This document shows, one piece after another, positions 16,629-24,977 of a stretch of 64,000 nt of DNA; position 1 is the stretch's first letter, and the number at the start of each line of letters is the position of its first letter. Position numbers and translations under genes: made by a program. Source of the stretch: Mailhella massiliensis (GTDB lineage: Bacteria; Desulfobacterota; Desulfovibrionia; Desulfovibrionales; Desulfovibrionaceae); the NCBI RefSeq assembly GCF_900155525.1, contig NZ_LT706952.1:568406-632405 (forward strand), written 5' to 3'. A model generated the notes under the pieces. The model made no database searches. It was not told the DNA's origin and worked only from the letters and a program-made list of their open reading frames with translations.

Positions 16629-17503
16629 CCCCGCTCCTGCATGCGCTGCTCTGCGGCAATGGAGGCAATCTCAAGGCCGGGCATGGCTTCGCCCAGCCCT
16701 TCCGACACTTCCGCCAGCACGTCGGCATCGTTGTAGCAGGTGGTCGCCCTCACGATGGCGCGGGCAAAACGCTCCGGATTCGAGGAGTGGAAAATGCCCG
16801 ATCCCACAAAAATGCCGTCGCAGCCGAGCTGCATCATGAGCGCGGCGTCGGCAGGCGTGGAAATGCCTCCCGCCGCAAAATTGACCACCGGAAGCCGCCC
16901 CCTGGAACGCACGACATGCAGAAGTTCCAGCGGCGCGCCGATTTCCCTGGCATAGGCGGCCACCTCTTCTTCCGGCAGAGAAAGAAGACGGCGCAGTTCC
17001 CCCATGACCATGCGCATATGCCGCACGGCTTCCACCACGTTGCCCGTGCCGGGTTCCCCCTTGGTACGCAGCATGGCCGCGCCCTCGGCTATGCGGCGCA
17101 GCGCCTCGCCGAGATTGCGCGCGCCGCAGACAAAGGGCACCTTGAAGTCGTGCTTGTTGATATGATGCCCCTCGTCCGCCGGAGTAAGCACCTCGCTCTC
17201 GTCGATGTAATCCACGCCGAGGTGCTCCAGAATGGCGGCTTCCGCCATATGCCCTATGCGAACCTTGGCCATGACGGGAATGCTCACCGCCTCCATGATG
17301 CGCTTCACCACAGCAGGGTCGGCCATGCGGGCCACACCCCCCGCCTTGCGTATGTCGGCAGGAACTCTTTCCAGCGCCATAACCGCACATGCTCCGGCCT
17401 TTTCGGCAATAACCGCCTGTTCCGGCGTGGTCACGTCCATGATGACGCCGCCCTTCAGCATTTCGGCCAGTCCCGTTTTCAGTCGTATGGTTCCCTGTTC
17501 CAT
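16622..17503 (-). CDS. pdxS: Pyridoxal 5'-phosphate synthase, PLP-forming subunit
   Basis: A 293-residue TIM-barrel enzyme that builds PLP from ribose 5-phosphate, glyceraldehyde 3-phosphate and ammonia. It has [28 protein letters not shown] (active-site lysine), [17 protein letters not shown] ([10 protein letters not shown] signature) and the phosphate loop [17 protein letters not shown] start at ATG 17503 ([11 protein letters not shown]), preceded by AAGGAGCAAG; the frame stays open further upstream but that part is not pdxS. Confidence 0.95.
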   Translation of the reverse strand: MEQGTIRLKTGLAEMLKGGVIMDVTTPEQAVIAEKAGACAVMALERVPADIRKAGGVARMADPAVVKRIMEAVSIPVMAKVRIGHMAEAAILEHLGVDYIDESEVLTPADEGHHINKHDFKVPFVCGARNLGEALRRIAEGAAMLRTKGEPGTGNVVEAVRHMRMVMGELRRLLSLPEEEVAAYAREIGAPLELLHVVRSRGRLPVVNFAAGGISTPADAALMMQLGCDGIFVGSGIFHSSNPERFARAIVRATTCYNDADVLAEVSEGLGEAMPGLEIASIAAEQRMQERGW

Positions 17504-17614
17504 GTCTTGCTCCTTCTCCGGCCTTATGAAACATCGCGCCCTTGCGCTTCCTGCCGGAATAAGGGCGATATACGCCCCAGCCTTGCCGATGCCCAGAAAA
17601 TGCTGCAATATACA

Positions 17615-17630
17615 GACAATACATATTGTC
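17615..17630. promoter_or_regulatory. GACAAT-ACAT-ATTGTC palindrome in the pdxS/MocR divergent region
   Basis: A perfect inverted repeat with a four-base spacer, set in an AT-rich stretch between the divergent pdxS and MocR-type genes. PdxR-type regulators usually bind direct or inverted repeats in this position. It is a good candidate for the operator controlling both genes. Confidence 0.55.
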
Positions 17631-17892
17631 ACAGATACAAAAAAATATTGCCTCGGCATGATATGCCCGGCACAGCTTCGGAGCACACGGTGAACAAAAA
17701 AGAAGAACGCCTTCACAGGCTGCACGCCCTTTATGAGGAAGCCGACGCGCCCTGCCTCTACCAGCGCGTGGCCGACGCCATTGAGGAAGGCATAAAGCAG
17801 GGGGTGTTCCGCCCCGGCGACGCCCTGCCCACACAGCGCGCCCTGGCAACCGAAATAGGCGTCACCACGGGCACGGCGACGCACGGCTATGC

Positions 17893-17930
17893 CTGTCACT
17901 TATACACACCTAGAAGTGTAAAAGAGACAG
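17893..17930. other. Two back-to-back Tn5/Nextera mosaic ends (technical junction)
   Basis: CTGTCACTTATACACACCT at 17893-17911 matches the 19-base mosaic end CTGTCTCTTATACACATCT at 17 positions. AGAAGTGTAAAAGAGACAG at 17912-17930 matches its reverse complement at 17 positions. Together they form the 38-base head-to-head junction left by Tn5 tagmentation and circularisation. It marks a chimeric read or assembly join. Confidence 0.9.
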
Positions 17931-18026
17931 GACGAAGACCGCCTGGTCTTCCACGGCCGGTTCGCCCGCGGCTCCCGGGTCATGGTGCTGCTCGAAGGTG
18001 AAAAGGAAACCCGCGGCTACTTCATC
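17931..18026 (+). repeat. 96-base near-copy of the 3' part of assT (15594-15689)
   Basis: The segment follows the mosaic ends directly and matches 15594-15689 of assT at all but two of 96 positions (a G for C near 17960 and a G for T in CTCCCGGGTC). It ends at CTTCATC, after which MocR sequence resumes. A copy this short and precise flanked by adapter sequence is an artefact of chimera formation. Confidence 0.88.
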
Positions 18027-19232
18027 GTAGCTGCCAGAGCCTCGGACGTGGACGTCATGCCGCCCCCGGCCCCGCTGCCCCCCGCCGCGGCATGGCCTGC
18101 CCGCGGGGAAGAGACTCCCGCCGGACAGCCCGGGGAGAAGGAAGAACCTTCCCGCATGAACCTCGGCTTCATTGCGCCTTTTGAATATCTGAATCCTTCC
18201 CTGCGTGAGGCGCTGAACAGCATGCTGCACGACATGGATGCGGGAACCGTGGCCGGGCTCCAGAGCTATCACCGCCCGGCGGGCATGGAACGCCACCGCG
18301 AGGCCGGAGCGCTCTGGGCGGCCCGCTACGGGGTGCCCGTATCCGGCAGAGACCTTCTTGTCTGCGCAGGTTCGCAGCATGCGCTCATGACCATACTGCT
18401 CACGCTCTGCACACCGGGCGACCGCATCGCCGCGGAAAGCCTGAGCTATCCGCTGCTGCGCCAGATGTCCTGGCGGCTCCGCCTTCCTCTTGTCCCCGTA
18501 CGCACCGACGCCTGCGGCATGCTGCCGGACGCACTGGAAAACGCCTGCAGAAACGGCGGAGTAAAGGCCGTTTATCTCATGCCCTCCTGCCGCAACCCCA
18601 CGCTGACGCGCATGCCGGAATCCCGACGGAAGGAACTTGTGGAGGTATGCCGCAGGCACGATGTCCTCATCATAGAAGATGATGTCTACGCGCTTGCCTT
18701 CGCCGCACCGCAGGCTCCTGCGTTTGCCGCACTCGCCCCCGAAAGAACCTGCTTCATCGCCGCCACCAGCGAAATTCTCGGCGGTGGCCTGCGCGTGGCC
18801 TATCTCTGCCCGCCGCAGCATGCTCTGGACGAACTTGAGCGCAGCATATCCCACACCATTTCCATGGTGCCTCCGCTCATGGCCGAACTTGCCGCCCGGT
18901 GGATAACGGACGGCACGGCGGACGCCGTGCTTGCCGCCAAAAGGAAGGAGGCCGCGGCACGCAATGCCCTTGCCCGCGATATTCTGGACGGATTTCCCCT
19001 CATGTCGCGCAGCACGGGCTTTTTCTGCTGGCTCGGCCTGCCCGATTCCCGTACGGGGAGGAATGTGGCCGTACAGGCAAAGGAACGGGGAGTGATCGTG
19101 GCCGAAGGGGAGCACTTCCGCATGGGGCACGGCGCTGCGGAAAACGGCGTGCGCCTTGCCCTCGGCGGCGTTCAGAGCCGCGAAGAACTCGCCGCGGCCC
19201 TCGGCATCATCAGAAGCATTCTCGAATCCTGA

Positions 19233-19709
19233 GCGCGCAAGGCAAAACCTGCGATTCACGCTTTTGCCCTGCATGCTCCGGCACGGCAACATGCGGCAGG
19301 AGCGAGAGCATCGGCAAAGAAAGCCGCCCCGGAAGCGGCGGACTCTTCCGCTCTCTTCAGGTTCTTGAGAGTATTTTCCGTTTGAAATGCTTTGCTCTTC
19401 AAACCATACGGCCTGTCGTTTCACGAAAAAAACGCGGTTTTTCCGCTCACTCCGGGCCGGGCGGCGCTGCGCCGCGTGTCACCTTTTAAGGCAGCACGCT
19501 CTAAACGCCGCATGAGGTGTCTTCCGCCCCGGGCGGGCACCGAACCTGCACGCTCTTTCGCAAAGGCGGCCGAACGCCGCATGGCATGGGCATGTTCTCC
19601 CGGTCAGCAAAGCGCTTGCCGAGCGGCTGCCCATCCGGCGCGCTTTGCCGTGACATGCGCGTCTCTTTTCCTGCGGGAACCTGCCGTACGCAGCCTGTAC
19701 GCGGAACGC
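19233..19709. other. Gene-free spacer after the MocR gene
   Basis: No supported gene. Short open frames here have no ribosome site or recognisable motif, and their composition is typical of non-coding high-GC sequence. Confidence 0.5.
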
Positions 19710-19760
19710 AAAAAGCCTCCCCGGATCAGGACGCTTTCGCGCCGCAGATGCCGGGGAGGC
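19710..19760 (-). terminator. Terminator of the tctC-like gene
   Basis: GCCTCCCCGG (19715-19724) pairs with CCGGGGAGGC (19751-19760); read leftward the stem is followed by CTTTTTGCG. The loop is large (26 bases), so it may be a weaker terminator. Confidence 0.6.
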
Positions 19761-19794
19761 GGAGCCGGTTTACCATAACCGTGAGGGACGGAAC

Positions 19795-20769
19795 CTACTT
19801 TTTCTTCTGGGAATAATGCAGGCCCATGGAGAGAGCCAGATCCCTGTAGTAGTCAAACTCCTTCTGAAGGAAGGCGTCCGCCTCTTCCGGGGGAAGGTAG
19901 GCGAGAATCTCGTAGTTCTCTTCTGCAGACTTCTTCATCTCGGGGCTTTCCATGGCCTTCTTCGTGGCCTCGGTGAGGATCTTCACCACGGCGTCGGGAG
20001 TATCCTTGTTCACCACCAGAAGCCGCCAGCTCGTCTGATCGAAGTCATAGCCGAGTTCGCGGAGCGTGGGCACATCGGGCAGCATGGCGAGCCTTTCGGC
20101 ATTGAAGGTGGCCAGCGGAATGAGGTGGCCGCTCTTGATGTAGCGCATGATGTCCGGCGGATGGCTGATGAGCGCATCCGTATAGCCGATGAGGCAGTCG
20201 ATGGTGCCGCGGATGGGCCCCTCGGGCTGATCCACAAGCTTCACGTCCAGCTTGGCGAGGTCGCGGATGAAGTGCGTCATACCCACCTGGAGGGAGCTCG
20301 GGGCATTGGTGAGGCCGATGCTCGCCTTGCCGGGGTTGGCCCTGGCATAGGCTTCGAACTCGCGGAAGGTCTTGAACGGCGCCTCCTTGTGCGCCACGAA
20401 GAGAATGGGCAGGAGCGTGGCGCGGGCCACGCAGCGGAAATCACCGGGTTCATACACCGGGGCCGTCATGTTGGGCTTGAGCACCATGGGACCCATGGCT
20501 GCGAAAAAAACGTTGGAACCGTCGGGCGCGGTATCGAGCACGACTTTCGCCGCCTTGCCCATCATGCCGTATTCAAAGAGGAAGGGCACGCCCAGAATCT
20601 TTTCCATCTGGTCGTTGTACACCTTGCTCAGGGCATCGTAGGGCGTAGGCTCGAAAGGATGCCACACCGTTACCGGGCCTTTGGGGTACGTTTCCGCCGC
20701 CACGCCGGAAAAGGCGGGCAGGAACATACTCGCCGCGACGGCCAGAGATACCATCCATCGCTTCAGCAT
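19795..20769 (-). CDS. TctC/Bug-family substrate-binding protein
   Basis: A 324-residue periplasmic solute receptor of the tripartite tricarboxylate transporter type. The signal peptide MLKRWMVSLAVAASMFLPAF..AAE is cleaved near residue 25; PKGPVTVWHPFEPTPYD, FYGMMGKAAK-like loop and IPLATFNAERLAMLPDVPTL are family blocks. I start at ATG 20769, with AGGAG five bases upstream. No TctA/TctB membrane genes are nearby, as is often seen for orphan Bug receptors. It lies just downstream of a GntR regulator gene in the same direction, which likely controls it. Confidence 0.88.
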   Translation of the reverse strand: MLKRWMVSLAVAASMFLPAFSGVAAETYPKGPVTVWHPFEPTPYDALSKVYNDQMEKILGVPFLFEYGMMGKAAKVVLDTAPDGSNVFFAAMGPMVLKPNMTAPVYEPGDFRCVARATLLPILFVAHKEAPFKTFREFEAYARANPGKASIGLTNAPSSLQVGMTHFIRDLAKLDVKLVDQPEGPIRGTIDCLIGYTDALISHPPDIMRYIKSGHLIPLATFNAERLAMLPDVPTLRELGYDFDQTSWRLLVVNKDTPDAVVKILTEATKKAMESPEMKKSAEENYEILAYLPPEEADAFLQKEFDYYRDLALSMGLHYSQKKK

Positions 20770-20801
20770 ATCCACTCCTTGCATGACGCCCCGCTCCCCG
20801 G

Positions 20802-21524
20802 CTACTCCCACCGGTTGAAGGAATGAAGCGTCACCAGTCCGGGATTGAAAAACACAAGGCTTTCACAGAGCAGGTCATCCTTCAGGCCGAAGCTGCGCTG
20901 ATGCCAGTACACCATGGCTTCCCCCTCCTTCATGCCGAAGAAGGCGACCGTTTCCCTCCATGCCGGGCAGGCATGAAAGGCAGTGACCGTATGTGAAAGC
21001 TCCTCCCCCGTTACCGCGCCGACAAGCTCCCCGTAGGAAAGCCCCTGAACCTGCGCCTCATCCAGCAGCCTTCCCGTTCCGGGAAAGATGTTGAAGGTGA
21101 GCACGACGGGGGCATCGTTCAGCGTATGCTCCGAGCGCTGAACTATCCAGGGGCGCGGCGTCGTCACCCGGGCGGATACGGCTTCGCCGAACATATCCTC
21201 CCGCTCCGGCCACGGCGCAAGGCGTATCGTATCCGCCCTGCCGCCTCCGCTCTCCAGCATGCGGCGCAGATTGACTTCCGCGTCGAAACGCATGGGGGCG
21301 CTGAGAACGCTGGGGTTGACGATGTTCCCCACTCCGTGCCGCTTGGTGATGAAACCGGCGCGGTCGAGCAGGCTCAACGCTTCCCGAAGCGTCGCCCTGC
21401 TCACTTCCAGCATACCGCACAGTTCCTCTTCCGAGGGAAGTCTGCGCGCGCCTTCGGGAAGCGCTCGCATGATCTTCAGAAGTTCTTCTCCCACCGTGCG
21501 GGCCAAAGGTGATTTTTTACTCAT
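20802..21524 (-). CDS. GntR-family regulator (HutC/UTRA type)
   Basis: A 240-residue repressor-type protein. The N-terminal winged helix has RRLPSEEELCGMLEVSRATL, then REALSLLDRAGFITKRHGVG; the C-terminal part is a UTRA-like ligand domain (QRSEHTLNDAPVVLTFNIFP, WHQRSFGLKDD). I start at ATG 21524 (MSKKSPLARTVGEE), preceded by GAGGT. A 12-base perfect palindrome overlaps the start codon, a possible autoregulatory operator. It is followed by the substrate-binding gene after 32 bases. Confidence 0.88.
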   Translation of the reverse strand: MSKKSPLARTVGEELLKIMRALPEGARRLPSEEELCGMLEVSRATLREALSLLDRAGFITKRHGVGNIVNPSVLSAPMRFDAEVNLRRMLESGGGRADTIRLAPWPEREDMFGEAVSARVTTPRPWIVQRSEHTLNDAPVVLTFNIFPGTGRLLDEAQVQGLSYGELVGAVTGEELSHTVTAFHACPAWRETVAFFGMKEGEAMVYWHQRSFGLKDDLLCESLVFFNPGLVTLHSFNRWE

Positions 21525-21535
21525 CAGACGTCTGA
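21524..21535. promoter_or_regulatory. TCAGACGTCTGA palindrome over the GntR start codon
   Basis: A perfect 12-base palindrome touching the first base of the ATG and lying between it and the ribosome site. GntR-family operators are short palindromes of this kind, so self-repression by blocking translation or transcription is plausible. Confidence 0.45.
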
Positions 21536-21598
21536 CCTCTATGTTTTTATGCGTGAAGGCATCGCTTGTCAATGTCTTTCCTGTTTCCGCCCTGAAAC

Positions 21599-21925
21599 TT
21601 ATGCCGCGAAAAGCCTGCCGCAGTTGCGGCAGCGGTAGAGGTGCCTGCCGTGCCTGTTGTCCATGGCATGGCCCGCCTTGTGGCCCAGGGCCGCGCCGGA
21701 AACGCCGCCCGTCACCGCGCCGAGAAGCCCTCCGGTGAGCGCCCCGATGACGGAACCTATCACCGGCACCACGGAGCCTATGGCCGCGCCTGCCGCGGCT
21801 CCCACGCCCACGCCGGAAAGCCCGGCGGCTGCGCCGCCTGCGGCCCCGGCGGCCGTACCCAGCGTGCGGTAACGGTCATCTTTAAACACGCGGGAGCTTC
21901 CGCATTGCGGACAACGGATGTTCAT
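21599..21925 (-). CDS. Zinc-ribbon plus glycine-zipper membrane protein
   Basis: A 108-residue protein with CPQCGS at residues 5-10 and CRNCGR near the end, forming one zinc ribbon split around a long Gly/Ala-rich hydrophobic centre (GTAAGAAGGAAAGLSGVGV and GALTGGLLGAVTGG). The middle is a glycine-zipper, likely membrane-inserted hairpin. Function unknown; such proteins are associated with envelope or stress. The ATG at 21925 has GGAGG six bases upstream. Confidence 0.75.
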   Translation of the reverse strand: MNIRCPQCGSSRVFKDDRYRTLGTAAGAAGGAAAGLSGVGVGAAAGAAIGSVVPVIGSVIGALTGGLLGAVTGGVSGAALGHKAGHAMDNRHGRHLYRCRNCGRLFAA

Positions 21926-22181
21926 GCTTCACCTCCGAATGGTTCAGTGTGAATCATAGGGGAAAAATTCCGCCCCTTCAAGAAGCCCCTCCCCGCAGAT
22001 ATTCCGGCCATTTCCGCCGTAAAAACCTTGCCGGAAAAGGCCGAATGCCGTGCACCATGGCGGAAGCTTCGCCCCCCTCCCGGAAAGCGGTCCGCGACCC
22101 TCCGGCAAGGGACGGTCTTACGCTTCTGTTCCGGGCCATGTACCGGGGCACGACAAAAACGTGCGTCCGGCGTGCCGCGCC
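21926..22181. other. Gene-free upstream part of the glnN control region
   Basis: No supported gene is seen. This forms the left part of a 770-base non-coding region between the zinc-ribbon gene and glnN; the identified regulatory sites begin at 22182. Confidence 0.5.
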
Positions 22182-22209
22182 CTCCTATTTTCTACCTTTA
22201 TGTAGAAAA
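22182..22209. promoter_or_regulatory. Distal copy of a 28-base palindromic element (UAS candidate)
   Basis: It contains TTTTCTAC (22188-22195), a six-base spacer CTTTAT and GTAGAAAA (22202-22209), a perfect 8-base inverted repeat. The 28 bases from 22182 are identical to 22519-22546. It is about 440 bases upstream of the sigma-54 promoter, a distance still workable for enhancer binding. Confidence 0.65.
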
Positions 22210-22518
22210 TGCCCATATTCGGCACCATGACGTACCGCAAGCCTTCTCTGCCCTAAAAAATCGCTGTTCCGCCCTCCGCAAGGGCATGAGAGCTGCCCCC
22301 ATTCCCCCGCGGCAGCATTCCCACCGCCTGTTCCGCTCTGCGCCGGTAACGGCCTCCCCCCAAAAAAGCCCTCTTTTCTCCCGTCCGGGCCTGCAACTTC
22401 GCCGGAGGAAAATCCACATTTTGGTAGATTTTTATTTTTTTTGCGGCAACATGCTGATTCTGCAGCATTAATGGCATGGCCCCGACTCGGATATAACATT
22501 TTTGTACATAAAATCTCG

Positions 22519-22546
22519 CTCCTATTTTCTACCTTTATGTAGAAAA
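22519..22546. promoter_or_regulatory. Proximal copy of the palindromic element (UAS candidate)
   Basis: Identical in all 28 bases to 22182-22209; its inverted repeat is TTTTCTAC (22525-22532) and GTAGAAAA (22539-22546). It is about 100 bases upstream of the -24/-12 promoter at 22630, the standard place for the activator site of a sigma-54 promoter. Confidence 0.7.
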
Positions 22547-22629
22547 CGATAACGCTTTTGTTCCGAGCCTTCCTTTTGGAAATTTTTTATTCCTATAATT
22601 TCCATATATTATAACAATCCACTCTTCTT

Positions 22630-22645
22630 TGGCACGCTTCTTGCT
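22630..22645 (+). promoter_or_regulatory. Sigma-54 (-24/-12) promoter of glnN
   Basis: TGGCACG-CTTC-TTGCT fits the consensus TGGCACG-N4-TTGCW exactly, with GG and GC ten bases apart. It is about 50 bases ahead of the glnN start, leaving a leader of roughly 40 bases with AAAGGAG. Confidence 0.88.
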
Positions 22646-22695
22646 ATTATCTCGGGCAGAAAAAGCAAGCGACCCTTCCAAAAGGAGTTACAAAC

Positions 22696-24810
22696 ATGTC
22701 AAATCCCGCCGAGACAAGGCATGACGAAGAATATTTCGGCTGCGACGTCTTCACACTGGACACCATGCGTCAGCATCTGCCCCACGACGTGTACGCCAAC
22801 CTCGAACAGACGGTGCTGAACGGCACCCGCCTCGATCCGGCCATTGCCGGAACCGTGGCCAATGCCATGAAGGACTGGGCCGTGGCCCGCGGCGCCACGC
22901 ACTACACCCACTGGTTCCACCCGCTGACCGGCCTCACCGCGGAAAAGCACGACGCCTTCCTCCAGTGCGTGGACGGCAGGATGATTTCCTCCTTCTCGGG
23001 AAAGACCCTGCTTTCCGGTGAACCGGACGCCTCGAGCTTCCCCTCCGGCGGGCTGCGTTCCACCTTCGAAGCCAGGGGCTACACCGCGTGGGACCCCACC
23101 TCCCCGGTTTTTCTCATCGGCCGCACCCTGCACATTCCCACCATGTTCTATTCCTACACCGGCGAAGCGCTGGACAGAAAGGTACCGCTCCTGCGTTCCG
23201 TTTCCGCCGTGTCGCGTCAGGCTCTGCGTATTCTGCGCCTGTTCGGCAACGACAGGGCCCGCTACGTCACGGCTCAGGCCGGCCCGGAACAGGAATACTT
23301 CCTTGTGGACAAGGCCCTTGCCGCGAAAAGGCCCGACCTCATCATGACCGGCCGCACCCTGTACGGCGCCACCACGCCCAAGGGCCAGGAAATGGAGGAC
23401 CACTACTTCGGCGCCATTCCCGCCCGTGTGCTGGCCTTCATGGAAGATCTGGAACAGACGCTGTACCGTCTGGGCATTCCGGCACAGACGAGACACAACG
23501 AAGTGGCCCCCGCGCAGTTCGAACTCGCGCCCATGTATGAACAGGTGAACATCGCCACCGACCACAACATGCTGGTCATGAACCTCATGCGCCACATCGC
23601 GCCCCGCCACGGCTTCATGTGCCTGCTGCACGAAAAGCCCTTTGAAGGCGTGAACGGTTCGGGCAAGCACAACAACTGGTCTCTTGCCGATTCCGAAGGC
23701 AACAACCTGCTCAAGCCCGGCGACACCCCGCAGGACAACGCGCAGTTTCTGGTGTTTCTCGCCGCCGTGCTCCGCGCCGTACACAAACATGCCGCCGTGC
23801 TGCGCCTCGGCACCGTGAGCGCGGGCAACGATCACCGCCTCGGCGCCAACGAAGCCCCGCCCGCCATCATTTCCGTGTACCTCGGCGATCAGCTCGCGGA
23901 AGTGGTGAACTCCTTCACGGGCAACGGTTCCTGCACGCGCAAGGCGCGCCCCACCCTGAACATCGGCGTGGACGTGCTGCCCCCCCTGCCCCGCGACTAT
24001 TCCGACCGCAACCGCACGAGTCCCTTCGCCTTCACGGGCAACAAGTTCGAATTCCGGGCCGTGGGTTCCGCGCAGTCCATCGCTCCGGCCAACATCGCCA
24101 TCAACGCAGCCGTGGCCTGCGCCCTTGAAGACATTGCCGACCGCCTGGAAGCGGAAACGGCCTCGGGCAAGGAACTCAACCTCGCCGTACAGGAACTGCT
24201 CACCGACCTCTTCACCGAACATGCGCCCATCGTGTTCAACGGCAACGGCTACACCGACGAATGGCCCCTCGAAGCGGCAAGACGCGGCCTGCCCAACTAT
24301 GCGAACACCGTGGAAGCGCTTGAACACTACAGCGACGCCGACGTTCTCGAGACCTTCTCCCGCCAGGGCATTCTCTCCGAAAAGGAATGCCTCTCCCGCC
24401 AGGAAATCCTGCTTGAGAACTATGCCAAGACCGTAGGCATAGAAGCCGCCGCCGCAAGCCGCATCGGCCGCACCCTCATTCTTCCCGCGGCCATGAAGGC
24501 GCAGAGCTCCGCCGCCGAAATGGTGAACCGCACCCGCGCTGCTACGGGCGGCGTGCCCGAAGCGGAAGGTTCCTACCTCGAGATGTTCTGTTCCCTCACC
24601 GGCGATCTCATGCTGGCCCTGCGCGTGCTCGACGAAAAGCGCATGGCTCTGGCCGCCGCGGAAGGCGCCGCAGAATGCGCCCGCTTCGCCCGCGACGAGG
24701 TGCTCCCGGCCATGAACGCATGCCGTGCCCTGGCCGACAAGCTGGAATCCGTCATGTCCGCGTCCGATTACCCCATGCCCGGCTACGCCGAGCTCATGTG
24801 GACGCATTGA
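22696..24810 (+). CDS. glnN: Glutamine synthetase type III
   Basis: A 704-residue GSIII, normal for this family (about 700-730) and much longer than GSI. It condenses glutamate and ammonia with ATP. Family blocks seen: THYTHWFHPLTG, DGRMISSFSGKTLLSGEPDA (two segments), ETRHNEVAPAQFE (active site), GVNGSGKHNNWSL (ATP loop) and NRTSPFAFTGNKFEFRAVGS. It is the first gene of the cluster under the sigma-54 promoter, so expression is expected to rise on nitrogen limitation. Confidence 0.95.
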   Translation: MSNPAETRHDEEYFGCDVFTLDTMRQHLPHDVYANLEQTVLNGTRLDPAIAGTVANAMKDWAVARGATHYTHWFHPLTGLTAEKHDAFLQCVDGRMISSFSGKTLLSGEPDASSFPSGGLRSTFEARGYTAWDPTSPVFLIGRTLHIPTMFYSYTGEALDRKVPLLRSVSAVSRQALRILRLFGNDRARYVTAQAGPEQEYFLVDKALAAKRPDLIMTGRTLYGATTPKGQEMEDHYFGAIPARVLAFMEDLEQTLYRLGIPAQTRHNEVAPAQFELAPMYEQVNIATDHNMLVMNLMRHIAPRHGFMCLLHEKPFEGVNGSGKHNNWSLADSEGNNLLKPGDTPQDNAQFLVFLAAVLRAVHKHAAVLRLGTVSAGNDHRLGANEAPPAIISVYLGDQLAEVVNSFTGNGSCTRKARPTLNIGVDVLPPLPRDYSDRNRTSPFAFTGNKFEFRAVGSAQSIAPANIAINAAVACALEDIADRLEAETASGKELNLAVQELLTDLFTEHAPIVFNGNGYTDEWPLEAARRGLPNYANTVEALEHYSDADVLETFSRQGILSEKECLSRQEILLENYAKTVGIEAAAASRIGRTLILPAAMKAQSSAAEMVNRTRAATGGVPEAEGSYLEMFCSLTGDLMLALRVLDEKRMALAAAEGAAECARFARDEVLPAMNACRALADKLESVMSASDYPMPGYAELMWTH

Positions 24811-24977
24811 TACATTCCCTCCCCGGAACATGAGGGGGCGGGCCGCACGCCGGTTCGCCCCTCTCCCACGCAGGGAGCGGTACAAATACGCATCGCGGGC
24901 CGTTATCGTTCCGGCAGGGCGGGACGAAGCCCCTTTCGGGAAGAACCTGAAAGCGAAACCTTCAAGGACTATACACC

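Larger units (their letters stand above)
17690..19232 (+). pseudogene. MocR/PdxR-type regulator, interrupted by a chimeric insert
   Basis: The gene is divergent from pdxS, the classic place for PdxR. The 5' part (GTG 17690, GGAG six bases upstream) encodes a GntR-type winged helix: [43 protein letters not shown]. At 17893 it breaks into two mosaic ends and a 96-base assT copy. The rest (from about 18027, in another frame) is the aminotransferase-like domain, starting with linker AARASDVDVMPPP and including QSYHRPAGMERHREAG, MPSCRNPTLT and IIEDDVYAL. About 15-20 codons of the linker seem lost. The PLP-lysine position reads ATSEILGGGLRVAY, with Glu (18771-18773) where MocR proteins have Lys. 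The interruption is probably technical, not biological. Confidence 0.8.

Noticed and set aside
17893-17930. Natural transposon end or MITE in the MocR gene
   Set aside because: The 38 bases match the Tn5 mosaic-end junction used in library construction, have no transposase gene and are followed by a piece of a nearby gene.
19392-19816. Two overlapping plus-strand open frames after the MocR gene
   Set aside because: They lack ribosome sites, have no recognisable motif and overlap a terminator for the opposite gene.
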